A DNA stretch of 64,000 nucleotides, from contig PMZR01000063.1 in assembly GCA_003170135.1 (NCBI GenBank), positions 1 through 64,000 of the forward strand, in the 5' to 3' direction. How positions within the stretch are numbered: position 1 is the stretch's first letter; each line of letters starts with the position of its first letter. The position numbers were made by a program, and so were the translations under genes. The DNA comes from Acidobacteriota bacterium (GTDB lineage Bacteria > Acidobacteriota > Vicinamibacteria > Vicinamibacterales > Fen-181). Positions 16,915 through 26,263 of this stretch are shown piece after piece. The notes beneath the pieces are model-generated. The model searched no databases. It was not told where the DNA came from and worked only from the letters and a program-made list of their open reading frames with translations.

Positions 16915-19341
16915 CTACGCGGACGCCGCGAGCCGGTCGAGGCCCGCTTGGAATCCGTACTCGCGAAACATGGTCGCCACCCGCTCGTTGTCGACGGGCG
17001 TGTTCGTGTAGATCCAGTAGCTTTTCGGGTCGACGGTCAGGCTCAGCACCTTGGTGAGCCCTGGGCGCTTGAGCAGGATCTGCTGGCGCGGAATGAGACC
17101 GGTCAGGAGCTCCAGCTCCGTCTCGTTCAACTGGAACAGCTCCGCGTACTGGCGGCGATCGAGGGCCGGGTTGGCCAGGAGCAGCTTGGTCGGGCAGCTC
17201 TCGACGACCGTGCGGAGCAGATCGGCAGACGCGAAGTCCTCGACCGTCTGCGTCGCGAGAATCATCGCGGCGTTCCGTTTGCGCCACGTCTTCAGGCCTT
17301 CGTGGACGTAGGCGCGAAGCGTGGGGTGTTGGATGAAGCGCCACGCCTCGTCTAGCACGCACAGCTTGAGGGTTGCCGCCTCGGACGGGTCCTGCACGCG
17401 GGCGGTGACGCGGTGCAGGACGTAGAACAGCAGCGGCTCGAGCAGCGTGGGGTAGGCCCGCATGGCTTCGAAGTCGAAGACCTGCAACCTCGCAAACGTG
17501 AGCGTGTCGTCGAGGTTGTCGAAGAGGTCGGCGTAGCGCCCGCCTTCGACCCATTTGTGCAGCCGCCCGGTCAACGCCCGCGGGAGCAGGTTGGCGAGCG
17601 TAAACAGCCGCCGCTGGCCGGGGTCGAGGACATAGAGGTTCTCGACGGCTTCATAGACCTCGCGATCCTCCAGTTCGTTCAGCCGGTACCCGTCCTCACC
17701 TTCCAGCAGGACCTTCACGAATGCGTGCAGGAAGTGCAGGTGCTCCGGTGTCGGGTCGAGCGCGAACGGGTTGATCGTCACCGCATGCTGGCGCAATCCC
17801 ACCTCGAGGTAGCGGCCGTCAAGGAGCGTGGCGAGCTTCCGATAGCTGTGGCCGAGATCGAGGATCACGGTCAGCGGCTCGTACTTCTGTGCGTGGGTCA
17901 CCAGGAAGTTGAGGAGGAAGCTCTTGCCGCTGCCGGTGGCGCCGAGCACCAGGGTGTGCCCCACGTCCTGAACGTGCAGGTTGAAGGCGTACGGCGTATG
18001 ATGCGGGGTTTCAAAGATAGCCAGGGCTTCACGCCGGAGGTGCGGGCAGACCCGTTCGCCGCCGTCCAGCGTGAACAAGAAGCTGAGGTCCGCCGCGTTG
18101 GTCTCGAGCAGCGCCAGGCGGCGCAGGTTCTGTGCGCTATTGCCGGGCACGATGCTCAGCCATGCGTTCAGCAGGTTGTAGGTCTCTTCGAACAGGCTGC
18201 CGTCGTGCGCGGCGACGACCTTCATCGCTTCGGCCGCCTGGTGCTGCAACTCGCGGCCATCGTCGCCGTGCAGGACGAGCGTCAGGGAACACGTGCCGAA
18301 GAAGTGGCCGTTGACCTCGATCTCCGTCAGGGCCTCGCCCAGTTGCCGGACGGTAGCGCTCGCGGAATCGTCCACGAGCATCTCCTCCGGTCTGGTGTCC
18401 GTGGAGACGTAGTTGACGAGCGACACGCGCTTGTTGAAGAAGTGCCGGCGGCGTGTCTGCAGCTCGCGCCGCATCCGGTCGCTCGGAAGGCGCTGCCATT
18501 CGAGGCATGCGATCAGCTCTCCCGGGATCGTGTATAGGTCGCGGATGAGAAACGCGAACGTCTGGCTCGGGGGTTCCTTGGTGGACAGGACCTTCACGAG
18601 GCGATGGCCGACCACGAGGTGATCTCGTTGGCAGTCGATCGCTGAATCCGCGACGAAATAATCGAGGTGCGTGTCGTAGGTGAGGCGGGCGGCGTCGGCC
18701 GTCTCGGGATCGTAGTTGACGAGGCGTCGGAAGAAGCGGAACGCCTCGGACTTCGACAAGCGGATCGGGCCGAAGTCCCCCAATTGCACCTCGAACGCCT
18801 GTGCCTTGTGGTGCAGCGTGCCGATCGCTCGATCGAGTTCGCTCTCGAGGAGCGTCAGGGTCTCCTTCGTCGAGAGCCAGCCGCGAAGCGCCTGCCGGGG
18901 GCGCCGCCACAGGTCTCGAAGCTCCGTGCTGGTGCGGCGGCGGGCCGGCGGTTCGTACACGAGTGCGAGATACAGCTCGATGTCGTATAGTTCTCGACGA
19001 ATACTGTTCAGGTGTGCGGTTCGGCGCTGGAGGGCCTCACGCGCGACGGGCTGTGCGCAGGAAGCGGACTCGAAGGGGGCGACGATCCGCTTGACCAAGT
19101 ACTGGTAGACCCGGCAGTGCTCGTCCAGCAGGCGCAAGGCGGCTTCGAAGCGGTGAACGAGCGCCCGGAGTTCCTCGTGCGTGAGCCCCTCGTAGTCGAT
19201 GCCGCGGAGCCGATACACCACGCCGACGTGGCCGGCCTTCGTGAGGAACGTCGTGTCGTCGACGAAGCCCCAGAGGGCGAGCAGCGAGTTGACGCTCCCG
19301 GCCTCCTGATAGTCGTGCAGGATCCGTCCGATCTTCAGCAC
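16915..19341 (-). CDS. trbE: Conjugal transfer ATPase TrbE (VirB4 family)
   Basis: 808 residues from GTG 19341, overlapping trbD by seven bases. The C-terminal ATPase domain has Walker A GATGSGKS (about 464-471) and a Walker B-like LCVLDEAWRFIQHP, with AMILATQTVEDF downstream. The N-terminal half is the CagE/TrbE/VirB4 domain. It is the largest ATPase of the channel and drives pilin and substrate translocation. Confidence 0.94.
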   Translation of the reverse strand: MLKIGRILHDYQEAGSVNSLLALWGFVDDTTFLTKAGHVGVVYRLRGIDYEGLTHEELRALVHRFEAALRLLDEHCRVYQYLVKRIVAPFESASCAQPVAREALQRRTAHLNSIRRELYDIELYLALVYEPPARRRTSTELRDLWRRPRQALRGWLSTKETLTLLESELDRAIGTLHHKAQAFEVQLGDFGPIRLSKSEAFRFFRRLVNYDPETADAARLTYDTHLDYFVADSAIDCQRDHLVVGHRLVKVLSTKEPPSQTFAFLIRDLYTIPGELIACLEWQRLPSDRMRRELQTRRRHFFNKRVSLVNYVSTDTRPEEMLVDDSASATVRQLGEALTEIEVNGHFFGTCSLTLVLHGDDGRELQHQAAEAMKVVAAHDGSLFEETYNLLNAWLSIVPGNSAQNLRRLALLETNAADLSFLFTLDGGERVCPHLRREALAIFETPHHTPYAFNLHVQDVGHTLVLGATGSGKSFLLNFLVTHAQKYEPLTVILDLGHSYRKLATLLDGRYLEVGLRQHAVTINPFALDPTPEHLHFLHAFVKVLLEGEDGYRLNELEDREVYEAVENLYVLDPGQRRLFTLANLLPRALTGRLHKWVEGGRYADLFDNLDDTLTFARLQVFDFEAMRAYPTLLEPLLFYVLHRVTARVQDPSEAATLKLCVLDEAWRFIQHPTLRAYVHEGLKTWRKRNAAMILATQTVEDFASADLLRTVVESCPTKLLLANPALDRRQYAELFQLNETELELLTGLIPRQQILLKRPGLTKVLSLTVDPKSYWIYTNTPVDNERVATMFREYGFQAGLDRLAASA

Positions 19342-19631
19342 GGGCGGACCTCCAGATCGACGCGGGCGTGCTTGCCGGGGTCGTAGCGATCGCGGTTCCG
19401 GGCGGACGCGAGGAGAATCCTGAGCATCTCCGGGTCGCGGCTCTTCGCCCAGAGCGCAAAGCCGTACAGCCCGGCGAACATCAGGACGCCGGCCAGAAAG
19501 GAGTAGAACAGGTTGAACGTCGCGGCGCCGAGGAGCAGCGCCAGGAAGAACAGGCGCCGGTCCACGCCGCAGATGGTCAGCGGACGGTGCAGCGCTTTGT
19601 AGACGGGCCGATACGTCAGGTGTTCAGCCAT
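19335..19631 (-). CDS. trbD: Conjugal transfer protein TrbD (VirB3 family)
   Basis: 98 residues from ATG 19631 with GGAGGGG upstream. Begins MAEHLTYRPVYKALHRPLTI, then FFLALLLGAATFNLFYSFLAG, the short membrane hairpin characteristic of TrbD/VirB3. It sits between trbC and trbE as in most Trb operons. Confidence 0.88.
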   Translation of the reverse strand: MAEHLTYRPVYKALHRPLTICGVDRRLFFLALLLGAATFNLFYSFLAGVLMFAGLYGFALWAKSRDPEMLRILLASARNRDRYDPGKHARVDLEVRPC

Positions 19632-19665
19632 GACCCCTCCGGGTAGCAACTACCCGCGCGGATCG

Positions 19666-19956
19666 TCAGAACAACCAGGCCAGGAACTGGGCGGCGAAGA
19701 GCGCGAGGCCGCCGCCGAAGACGATGCCGGAGATCTGGCGCTTGGCGCCGCCTTCACCGAACATGAACATCAGGCCGCCGATCACGATCGCCACCAGGGC
19801 GAGTGACCGGGCGAGCGGTCCCGTGAAGGCGGCCGCGAGGTTGGCGGCGGCGCGCTCCCAGGGGGACTGGGCGAAGACGAGGGCGGGTGCGAGCAGGATC
19901 GCGGCACACGCCAGAGTGACCGTGCGGCGAATGGAGCGGGCAGCGTCGCTGGACAT
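19666..19956 (-). CDS. trbC: Pilin subunit TrbC (VirB2 family)
   Basis: 96 residues from ATG 19956 with AGGAGG upstream. A long signal/first helix (TLACAAILLAPALVFAQ) is followed by two hydrophobic segments, including LVAIVIGGLMFMFGEGGAKR and IVFGGGLALFAAQFLAW, as in VirB2/TrbC major pilins. It is the first gene of the leftward transfer operon. A decayed copy of its 3' end occurs at 20979-21094. Confidence 0.9.
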   Translation of the reverse strand: MSSDAARSIRRTVTLACAAILLAPALVFAQSPWERAAANLAAAFTGPLARSLALVAIVIGGLMFMFGEGGAKRQISGIVFGGGLALFAAQFLAWLF

Positions 19957-19980
19957 CGGGGGCCTCCTGCGACAGTATTT

Positions 19981-20377
19981 GCGGTGTGATACCGATACTT
20001 GATCTACAAGCACACGCATGTCAAGAGAAAGACGACCGGTACAGTCCGAATTAACAGATGAGCTGTCGCGCCTCCTGGGCGCACGGCGCACGGCGCGTCT
20101 TCGGCGCGTGATGCGTCAGACCGGCCTGCCCCCCGAGGCCTTGCTCGATCTGGCCATCGAAATGCTGGATCTTGCGAGTAGAAAGCTCTCTCCGTCGCCG
20201 ATTCAGCGAACGGCGGTAGGCTTGGGGGCCGCACGCTGGCGGAACGTCAGTCCCGAGGAACGCAGCGAGACGCTCCGGCGAGCCGCACAGGCGCGATGGG
20301 CGAAAAAGCGGGCCGAAGGGGAGAAAACACCCAAGGAATAACCCTGCATTGTTGTGCAAGCGGTTGAATCACACCGC
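19981..20377. repeat. Inverted GCGGTGTGAT repeats flanking the 20.0 kb gene
   Basis: GCGGTGTGAT at 19981-19990 and its exact reverse complement ATCACACCGC at 20368-20377 bracket the small gene at 20018-20341. The left copy lies in the divergent region shared with trbC. The related string GTGTGATGCAAGCACACGCA occurs at 25341-25360; its two halves also occur, spaced apart, at 19984-20018. These may be operator sites for an element regulator. Confidence 0.55.
20018..20341 (+). CDS. Small conjugative-element regulator-like protein (gene A)
   Basis: 107 residues, Arg-rich, with LSRLLGARRTARLRRVMRQT followed by LPPEALLDLAIEMLDLASRK and a basic ending (AAQARWAKKRAEGEK). The helical, basic composition and divergent placement next to trbC suggest a DNA-binding regulator of transfer, but no HTH is certain. 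A frameshifted copy lies at 25124-25331. Family not recognised. Confidence 0.6.
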   Translation: MSRERRPVQSELTDELSRLLGARRTARLRRVMRQTGLPPEALLDLAIEMLDLASRKLSPSPIQRTAVGLGAARWRNVSPEERSETLRRAAQARWAKKRAEGEKTPKE

Positions 20378-20459
20378 GTGATCGACGGGAGGGCCGCGGG
20401 TAGTCACTACCCGGCCCTCCCGTCGGTCTGCCTTCTCGCAGTCGACATCCTCCGAAATC

Positions 20460-20942
20460 TTGAGAGATTTGCGCGATCGGAAGCTGGTCTGTCCCGTGCA
20501 AATGGATCAGGCGGCCCGTGGTCCGTGCTGCCTGAATTCGGAGGCGGCGAGGAGCAGACAGACCGTGAAGTCCCGGCGAGCGCGCAAGTCTCCACGGCGA
20601 AGCGGTGAGAGACCGAACGAGTCCACGTCTCCGATCAGCGCCGAGCAAGCTGCCGTCCAAGCCTTGCAGCGTTGGCGGGCGGAGTCGCGCATCCCCGCGC
20701 TGAAGGAGTTCGCGCGTCGCGCGGCGAACGTGAAATGGACCCGCGCCCTCTTCCTGCTGCTGCTCGACGAGCTGTTCATCGGCGACGAGTTCGACGAGAT
20801 CGTCGGCGACCCCGAGAGGATCTCTCCCTCCCTATACCCGCAGGCCGTGGCCATAGCGATCGCGCTTCGTCACAGTTGGCGACCCGACGACCTCGCGCGT
20901 ACTGTCAAACGTCTGGGCTTGCGCCGAGCCCACACTTCATGA
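20460..20942 (+). CDS. Conjugative-element protein of unknown function (gene B)
   Basis: 160 residues as drawn; the start is uncertain (ATG 20502 is an alternative) and the first 60 residues are Arg/Ser-rich. The conserved part runs from PALKEFARRAANVKWTRALF through DELFIGDEFDEIVGDPERIS to AVAIAIALRHSWRPDDLART. The same core occurs in the minus-strand gene at 25409-25999, so they are paralogues. Function unknown. Confidence 0.55.
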   Translation: MRDLRDRKLVCPVQMDQAARGPCCLNSEAARSRQTVKSRRARKSPRRSGERPNESTSPISAEQAAVQALQRWRAESRIPALKEFARRAANVKWTRALFLLLLDELFIGDEFDEIVGDPERISPSLYPQAVAIAIALRHSWRPDDLARTVKRLGLRRAHTS

Positions 20943-20978
20943 AATTGACAGGAGGTTGTGGGTCGAAACGGGGGGCTA

Positions 20979-21094
20979 CAGAACGACCCCGCCAGGAACT
21001 GGGCGGCGAAGAGAGCCAGGCCGCCGCCGAAGATGATGTCAAGATCTCGCGCGTGGCGCCGCCTTCACCGAACGTGAACATGAGCGCCGCCGAT
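20979..21094 (-). pseudogene. Decayed 3' fragment of a trbC gene
   Basis: About 115 bases align with 19669-19780, the 3' part of trbC, in the same orientation: shared runs include GCCAGGAACTGGGCGGCGAA, AGGCCGCCGCCGAAGA and GGCGCCGCCTTCACCGAAC. Small indels break the frame. It marks a former transfer-operon boundary just upstream of the Gabija genes. Confidence 0.75.
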
Positions 21095-21308
21095 CGACGG
21101 AAACTCTGCCAATGCCCCCTGATCTCCAGTACGGCTCCCGCCCAAACTCGGTCGTGCGGACTGCCGGCCTGCTTTGCGTCATCGGCCGCGGGGCGACACG
21201 GATCGACCGGACCTGCCCTCGCTGTGCGACGGAATGGCGGAGACCGGTGCGCCTATGCGTCGCTCAGCGTAGAATGCGCATGCGTGATCGTTGCTCCTCG
21301 GAGGCTGC

Positions 21309-23366
21309 ATGCACCTCGCCACGTTGACGATTGAAAACTTCCGTTGCTTCGGATCGCCCGGTACCACATTCGAGTTTCGGCCCGGCATCAACGTAGTGAT
21401 CGGCGAGAACAACACCGGGAAGACAGCACTAATCGACGCAATGCGCATTCTCTTCAGCTTGGGCTCTGGCCGCAGGGACGTGTACGTCTCGCAGGCGGAC
21501 TTCCACTGCGGTGTGACCACAGTTCCGGCAACCGAGATTCGGTTTGATGCGGTGTTCGACGGGCTCTCCGAGGATGAGCAGGGAGCGTTCTACGATCTGC
21601 TCTCTGCCAGCAACGTCCCGCGGGCTGAAATGCACGTTCGGTTCATCTCGGAACAGGTCAAGGGGCGTAGTCGCATCCGTCCGACGATCTGGGGCGGAGA
21701 GTTGGAGGGGCAGTCGGTCAGCAGCAGTACGCACGACTTGATTTCGCACATCTACCTTGGCGCTCTGCGGGATGCGGAGTCGGACTTGAGGCCGGGGCGG
21801 GGCAGCCGGCTGGGCCAGCTGATTCGACACGTCATCACCAGCGAGGAAGATCGTGAGCGAATCCTCGACCATGCCCGTGCCGCGAACGACCGCATTCTCC
21901 AAGAGGAGGGAGTGCAGAAGGCGGCGGAGACAATCAACGACCATCTCGTCGACCTGACCGGGCAGGGCTTGCGTCAGACGATCCGGGTTGGCTTTTTGCC
22001 CGCCGCGTTCGACCGAGTCGCTGAAGCGCTACGTCCACTCTTGCCCCACGGAGGGGGAACGACCTTTCTGGCGGTGTACGACCAAGCCGGTTTTGCGAAC
22101 ATCTGCCAAGCGGCTGGTCAACACGTCAGCTTGTTGGATCGGGTGGCGCGGCCAGAAGGTTCCAGCGTCGTGCTCGACTTGGGCCGCCTAACGAGAGAAG
22201 AGCGTGAACTGCTTGGAGCAGACGTGATCGACGATCTGACACACCACGTCTACGGCGGCTTCGGCGTCGAGCAGAACGGGATGGGTTACAACAACCTGAT
22301 CTACATGGGCGTCGTCTTGGGCGACTTGGTCGAGTTACGCCGGGCAGATCCCCTCACGTACAACGCGCTGCTCATCGAGGAGCCAGAGGCGCATCTGCAC
22401 CCCCAGCTTCAGGTACTCGTCTACGACTTTCTCAATCGCACCAGTGTGGTTGAGGATGCTGGGAGCCAGGTTCAAGTATTCGTCACGTCCCACTCGCCCA
22501 CGTTGACCTCAAGGGCCGATCTGGACGCCGTCGTCGTCATCCACAGAAGCGCCGACGCCACGCTCGCAGCCACTGCCATCCGGCGCTGTCCTCTCACCAC
22601 CGTGGAGAAGCAGGATCTGAGACGGTATCTGGACGTGACGCGTTCGCAACTGTTCTTCGCTCGGGGCGTGCTGCTCGTGGAGGGGATCTCGGAAGCTCTC
22701 GTCGTGCCGGTTCTCGCAGGGCGGGAGGGTCGCAGAATCGAGCACGGGGCCGTCGAGGTCGTGAACGTGTCCGGGGTGTCCTTCGCCCCCTTCGCCAAGC
22801 TGTTCAACTCCACTGATGCCAAGGAACGTATCGACGTCCCCTGCGCCATCATTACCGATGACGACCGCTGTTCAGAGAAGACGGACGAGCATCGTGTATT
22901 GAACGAGGACGACGCGCAAGTGAGGGTGGGCAAACTGAAGGCGGGAGTGCCATCTGCGCGCTGCAAGAAGACCCTCGGGCTCATCGGAGGACGGGTCAAC
23001 GTCCAGGTCGCACGCAAAACATTTGAGTGTGAACTTGGATTTGAGGCGGTGAACGTCGCCTCGCTCGTGGAGGCTGTGCGAGGATCCGGCCATCCTGGCA
23101 TCGCCACCCGCCTTGAGAAGGCCTGCCAGGCGCTCACGGACGATTGGGAACGTGCTGCGACGGTCTGGTGGGAGTTGTCCGATATCAAGGCGGAAGTGGC
23201 TCAACGGCTGGCTTCGTTCCTGGCGGAGAACCAAGCAGGAACGGGTGCCCGTCCGTTCCTGGTTCCGACGTACATACGCGAGGCGCTGAAGCACGTCATG
23301 CCTGCAGACGGCGCATCGACTGAGGAGACCAATGCCGCTGCCGCTGCCAACCCCGGAACAGTCTGA
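21309..23366 (+). CDS. gajA: Gabija protein GajA (OLD-family ATPase/TOPRIM nuclease)
   Basis: 685 residues from ATG 21309 (GGAGG six bases upstream). The N-terminal ABC-type ATPase has Walker A GENNTGKT at 32-39 and ends with NALLIEEPEAHLHPQL (signature/Walker B) and VFVTSHSP. A TOPRIM domain follows at about 450-530 with LLVEGISEALVVP and the acidic ITDDD. GajA nicks specific DNA and is held inactive by nucleotides until phage infection. It overlaps gajB by 35 bases. A -10-like TAGAAT at 21270-21275 precedes it without a clear -35 box. Confidence 0.88.
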   Translation: MHLATLTIENFRCFGSPGTTFEFRPGINVVIGENNTGKTALIDAMRILFSLGSGRRDVYVSQADFHCGVTTVPATEIRFDAVFDGLSEDEQGAFYDLLSASNVPRAEMHVRFISEQVKGRSRIRPTIWGGELEGQSVSSSTHDLISHIYLGALRDAESDLRPGRGSRLGQLIRHVITSEEDRERILDHARAANDRILQEEGVQKAAETINDHLVDLTGQGLRQTIRVGFLPAAFDRVAEALRPLLPHGGGTTFLAVYDQAGFANICQAAGQHVSLLDRVARPEGSSVVLDLGRLTREERELLGADVIDDLTHHVYGGFGVEQNGMGYNNLIYMGVVLGDLVELRRADPLTYNALLIEEPEAHLHPQLQVLVYDFLNRTSVVEDAGSQVQVFVTSHSPTLTSRADLDAVVVIHRSADATLAATAIRRCPLTTVEKQDLRRYLDVTRSQLFFARGVLLVEGISEALVVPVLAGREGRRIEHGAVEVVNVSGVSFAPFAKLFNSTDAKERIDVPCAIITDDDRCSEKTDEHRVLNEDDAQVRVGKLKAGVPSARCKKTLGLIGGRVNVQVARKTFECELGFEAVNVASLVEAVRGSGHPGIATRLEKACQALTDDWERAATVWWELSDIKAEVAQRLASFLAENQAGTGARPFLVPTYIREALKHVMPADGASTEETNAAAAANPGTV

Positions 23367-25098
23367 CGCCATCAACCGACCTGGCCGGTTCGTCCTGCGC
23401 GCCTGTCCGGGTAGTGGGAAGACTCTGACCGCTGCGCGCCGAATCGCCAAGCGAGTGGGTGAATGGGCCTCGCCTCATGCCGGGTTGGCCGCCCTTTCTT
23501 TCACGAACGTCGCGTGCGAGGAGATCCGATCCATGCTGGGCCTCCTCGGTGGCCAGAGGGCGTACGAGGAGCCGCACTACATCGGGACACTTGATTCGTT
23601 CATCAACAGGTTCGTGTTTCTTCCGTTCGGACATCGTGTCATGGGGTGCGCGGAAAGGCCAATCGTCGTTGGATTTGGCGCGAGGCCATGGTCACAGACT
23701 GGTGCGTGGGCCTGGGGCGCAAGGGAATGTAACAGAGGGTGCAACCTGACGCATTTCTCGTGGGACATGTCGGGAAAGTTGGTTGACATCAGGCCAAGAC
23801 CCTGGACATGTCCGTTGAACCACAGCCGATGTTCCGCAATGAAGACGCGGTTTGCGAAGACGGGGTTTGCAACTCAGACTGACGCGACTTATTGGGCAGT
23901 GCGCATTCTGAAGACGTACCCATGGATCGCGAAGGCGCTCGTTAAGCGCTTTCCGGAGATCCTCGTCGACGAGGCTCAGGATACATCCCAGAGTCAGATG
24001 CGCCTCATCGACCTATTGGTCGCCGCTGGGCTCGAAGATGTCGTGCTGATCGGCGATCCTGACCAAGCGATTTACGAATGGCGGACCGCGCACCCGGAGC
24101 TGTTCATCGCGAAGACCACCGCGCCGAACTGGCAGACTCCGTCATTGCTGGCCGAGAACATGCGGAGCTCACAGGCGATCTGTAACGCGACGTATCCGTT
24201 TTCAACGCTGTCAGCCGCCGCGAAGGGCCGGCACGACCATCGGCGGCCAGTGGTGTGGCGTTACGATGAGGAGGACGCCGATGCTCTCGTCCCTCGCTTC
24301 GTCGCCTACTGCAAGTCCATGTCGGTTGAGCCGACCGCGGCGAACACCGCCCTCCTTGTTCGCGGACGGACCCTCCTTCGTCGCCTTCTGAGGCTGTCGG
24401 AAGACGTGGACCCGTGGCGGGACTCGAGTCCCGCCACGAAGTTGTTGGCGTCGGCCGCGTGGCACAGAGAGCACAGGCAGCCGAAGGAGGCGCGTCGCGC
24501 TCTGGAGTCGGCCCTTCTCCATTTTCTTGGCGTGGATTCGAAAGCCTCGAAGCTCGAGGAGGTGGTGGGAAGTTCAGGGAGACCTGCCATCGTAGGCGCG
24601 GCGGTATACAGGTTGATGAGCCGTTTGCCCGCCACCTCCTCACCGTTGAACGCCTGGGTGTCAACGACTGCCGACGTGTTCCAAGCCTGGGCAGGCGCAA
24701 CTGGGTGGCCGTTTCCGGCCGATTCGGCGAACGCGATTGGGGCCAAGAAGCACAGAGCAGTGGAGGGCAGGAAGGGTGAGAAGGGCACACGTTCCACGGA
24801 TTTCCTTGATTGGCCTGTGGCCTCCTTCTTTGACGCTCCTGCGTCCCCGCAGCCGATCACCGTGGAGACGATCCACGCAGCAAAGGGGAAGACGTACGAA
24901 GCAGTGCTCCTTGCGCTTGGCAAGCGGCCTCCCTGCACGGCCAAGCGGCTCTCTGAGGTACAAGTCGATTCGGAAGAGGTGAGAACGGCGTACGTCGCAA
25001 TGACCCGCCCCCGCTCGCTTCTCGTCGTCGCGGTCCCCGTCGGGACCAAGGTGAAGGACCTCGCGAGGTTTGGCGGGTTCGATGTGGAGCCGGAATGA
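23332..25098 (+). CDS. gajB: Gabija protein GajB (UvrD-like helicase)
   Basis: 588 residues; ATG 23332 is preceded by GAGGAG and lies inside the end of gajA. Superfamily 1 motifs are present: Walker A CPGSGKT at 25-31, ILVDEAQDTSQSQ at about 209, LIGDPDQAIYEW at about 240, and the C-terminal VETIHAAKGKTYEAVLLAL and TAYVAMTRPRSLLVVA. GajB acts with GajA in the Gabija complex, sensing DNA ends. A Cys/His-containing insertion around 120-165 is somewhat unusual. Confidence 0.88.
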   Translation: MPLPLPTPEQSDAINRPGRFVLRACPGSGKTLTAARRIAKRVGEWASPHAGLAALSFTNVACEEIRSMLGLLGGQRAYEEPHYIGTLDSFINRFVFLPFGHRVMGCAERPIVVGFGARPWSQTGAWAWGARECNRGCNLTHFSWDMSGKLVDIRPRPWTCPLNHSRCSAMKTRFAKTGFATQTDATYWAVRILKTYPWIAKALVKRFPEILVDEAQDTSQSQMRLIDLLVAAGLEDVVLIGDPDQAIYEWRTAHPELFIAKTTAPNWQTPSLLAENMRSSQAICNATYPFSTLSAAAKGRHDHRRPVVWRYDEEDADALVPRFVAYCKSMSVEPTAANTALLVRGRTLLRRLLRLSEDVDPWRDSSPATKLLASAAWHREHRQPKEARRALESALLHFLGVDSKASKLEEVVGSSGRPAIVGAAVYRLMSRLPATSSPLNAWVSTTADVFQAWAGATGWPFPADSANAIGAKKHRAVEGRKGEKGTRSTDFLDWPVASFFDAPASPQPITVETIHAAKGKTYEAVLLALGKRPPCTAKRLSEVQVDSEEVRTAYVAMTRPRSLLVVAVPVGTKVKDLARFGGFDVEPE

Positions 25099-25123
25099 GG
25101 CCTCACGGCTTGGTGCGAGGTCG

Positions 25124-25331
25124 TCTGGCCATCGAAATGCTCGATCTTGCCAGCAGAAAGCTGTCAGTTGTCGCCGATTCAGCGGACAGCGGTTGGCGTG
25201 GGCGCCGCGCGGTGGCGCAACGTCAGTCTCGAGGAACTCAGCGAAGTGCGAAGTGCTACGTCGCGCGGCGCAGGCCCGATGGACCAAGGAGCGCCGTGCG
25301 CGAGGCGGTAGCGGTGGCTCCGAGGCGGGAT
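25124..25331 (+). pseudogene. Frameshifted copy of gene A (20.0 kb)
   Basis: The DNA from GGCCATCGAAATGCTCGATC onward matches the 3' two thirds of the 20018-20341 gene. The first part (RLAIEMLDLASRKLS) is in one frame and the end (LRRAAQARWTKERRA) in another, so at least one indel has broken it. It directly follows gajB and pairs with the trbC fragment on the other side of the Gabija genes. Confidence 0.7.
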
Positions 25332-25408
25332 AGCTGCCTAGTGTGATGCAAGCACACGCACAGGCGTGCTGAGCTGGCTCGATGCCGGCGGTCGCGTGTC
25401 GGTGCCGT

Positions 25409-25999
25409 TCACCGCCTCGTGGTTCGCGACGTTCGCCCTCGCGCTTCGCTGACACCGAGGCGGTCGGCGACGGCGTCGAGATCGTCGGGGCGCCAACTGT
25501 GGCGAAGCGCGATGGCGACCGCCACGGCGTGCGCGTAGCGACGGGGTGGAATGGTCTTCGGATCGCCCACCAGTGCGATGAACAGTTCGTCGGCGTACAA
25601 CTCGTCGAGGAGCAGGGTGAAGAGCGCAGGAGTCCAGCCGACGTTCCTCGTGCGGTGAGCGATGTCTCGCAGCGCTGCGAGACGAGACCCTGTTCGCGGT
25701 GCAGTGGCCGGCGCCGACGGGCGGCGCTCGGTGGCACGCTTTGCGATTGGCGCGGGTCGCGCGCCAGGGAACGCCGGCAGCCTTCCCGCCCCATTCCCAT
25801 CGCGTCCATGGCCGTTCCGGTGCTCAGGAGCGTCGGCAGGAACCGGGCGGAACTGACCGTTCGTGCCTGCTCCGGCGCGACGGCGAGCCCCAAGCATGGT
25901 GCCTTCCGTCGTGCGAGTTCCGATTCCCAGTGGTCCCCATGGAAACGCCGACAATGTACCCGGCCTCATCTCAAGCACGGCTTGCGCCAACTCGGCCAT
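25409..25999 (-). CDS. Homologue of gene B, inverted
   Basis: 196 residues as drawn; the first 85 are low-complexity and the real start may be further in. The conserved core RLAALRDIAHRTRNVGWTPA, DELYADELFIALVGDPKTIP and AVAVAIALRHSWRPDDLDAV matches the 20460-20942 protein. It lies on the opposite strand on the far side of the Gabija genes. Function unknown. Confidence 0.55.
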   Translation of the reverse strand: MAELAQAVLEMRPGTLSAFPWGPLGIGTRTTEGTMLGARRRAGAGTNGQFRPVPADAPEHRNGHGRDGNGAGRLPAFPGARPAPIAKRATERRPSAPATAPRTGSRLAALRDIAHRTRNVGWTPALFTLLLDELYADELFIALVGDPKTIPPRRYAHAVAVAIALRHSWRPDDLDAVADRLGVSEARGRTSRTTRR

Positions 26000-26263
26000 G
26001 CGGAATACGGGGCGTTTTCGCGCTTAAGCGCTATGACGCGAGAAGGTGCACCGAGGAACTTTCTACTCGGCGAGACTGGCAATTGGGATCGACAGTCGGT
26101 TCGCTTTACGAGCTACGCCCAGATGCGAAGACGCGGAGGCGGGGTGTTCGTTGCTCGTCACCGCAGCCTGCTGTAGAATCGCCGAGCAGCGCCGATTATC
26201 CGGCCCAAGCAGGGGCCAAATTCTTGATTCCATCGGATTTATTCGTTACGGGACGGAGCGAGC
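26000..26263 (+). promoter_or_regulatory. Upstream region of the BREX-like cassette
   Basis: 264 bases without a gene. A TTGCTC box (26151-26156) and TAGAAT (26174-26179) are 17 bases apart, a plausible sigma-70 promoter 85 bases before the first gene. A 12-bp palindrome GCGCTTAAGCGC lies at 26020-26031. Both are weak predictions. Confidence 0.35.
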
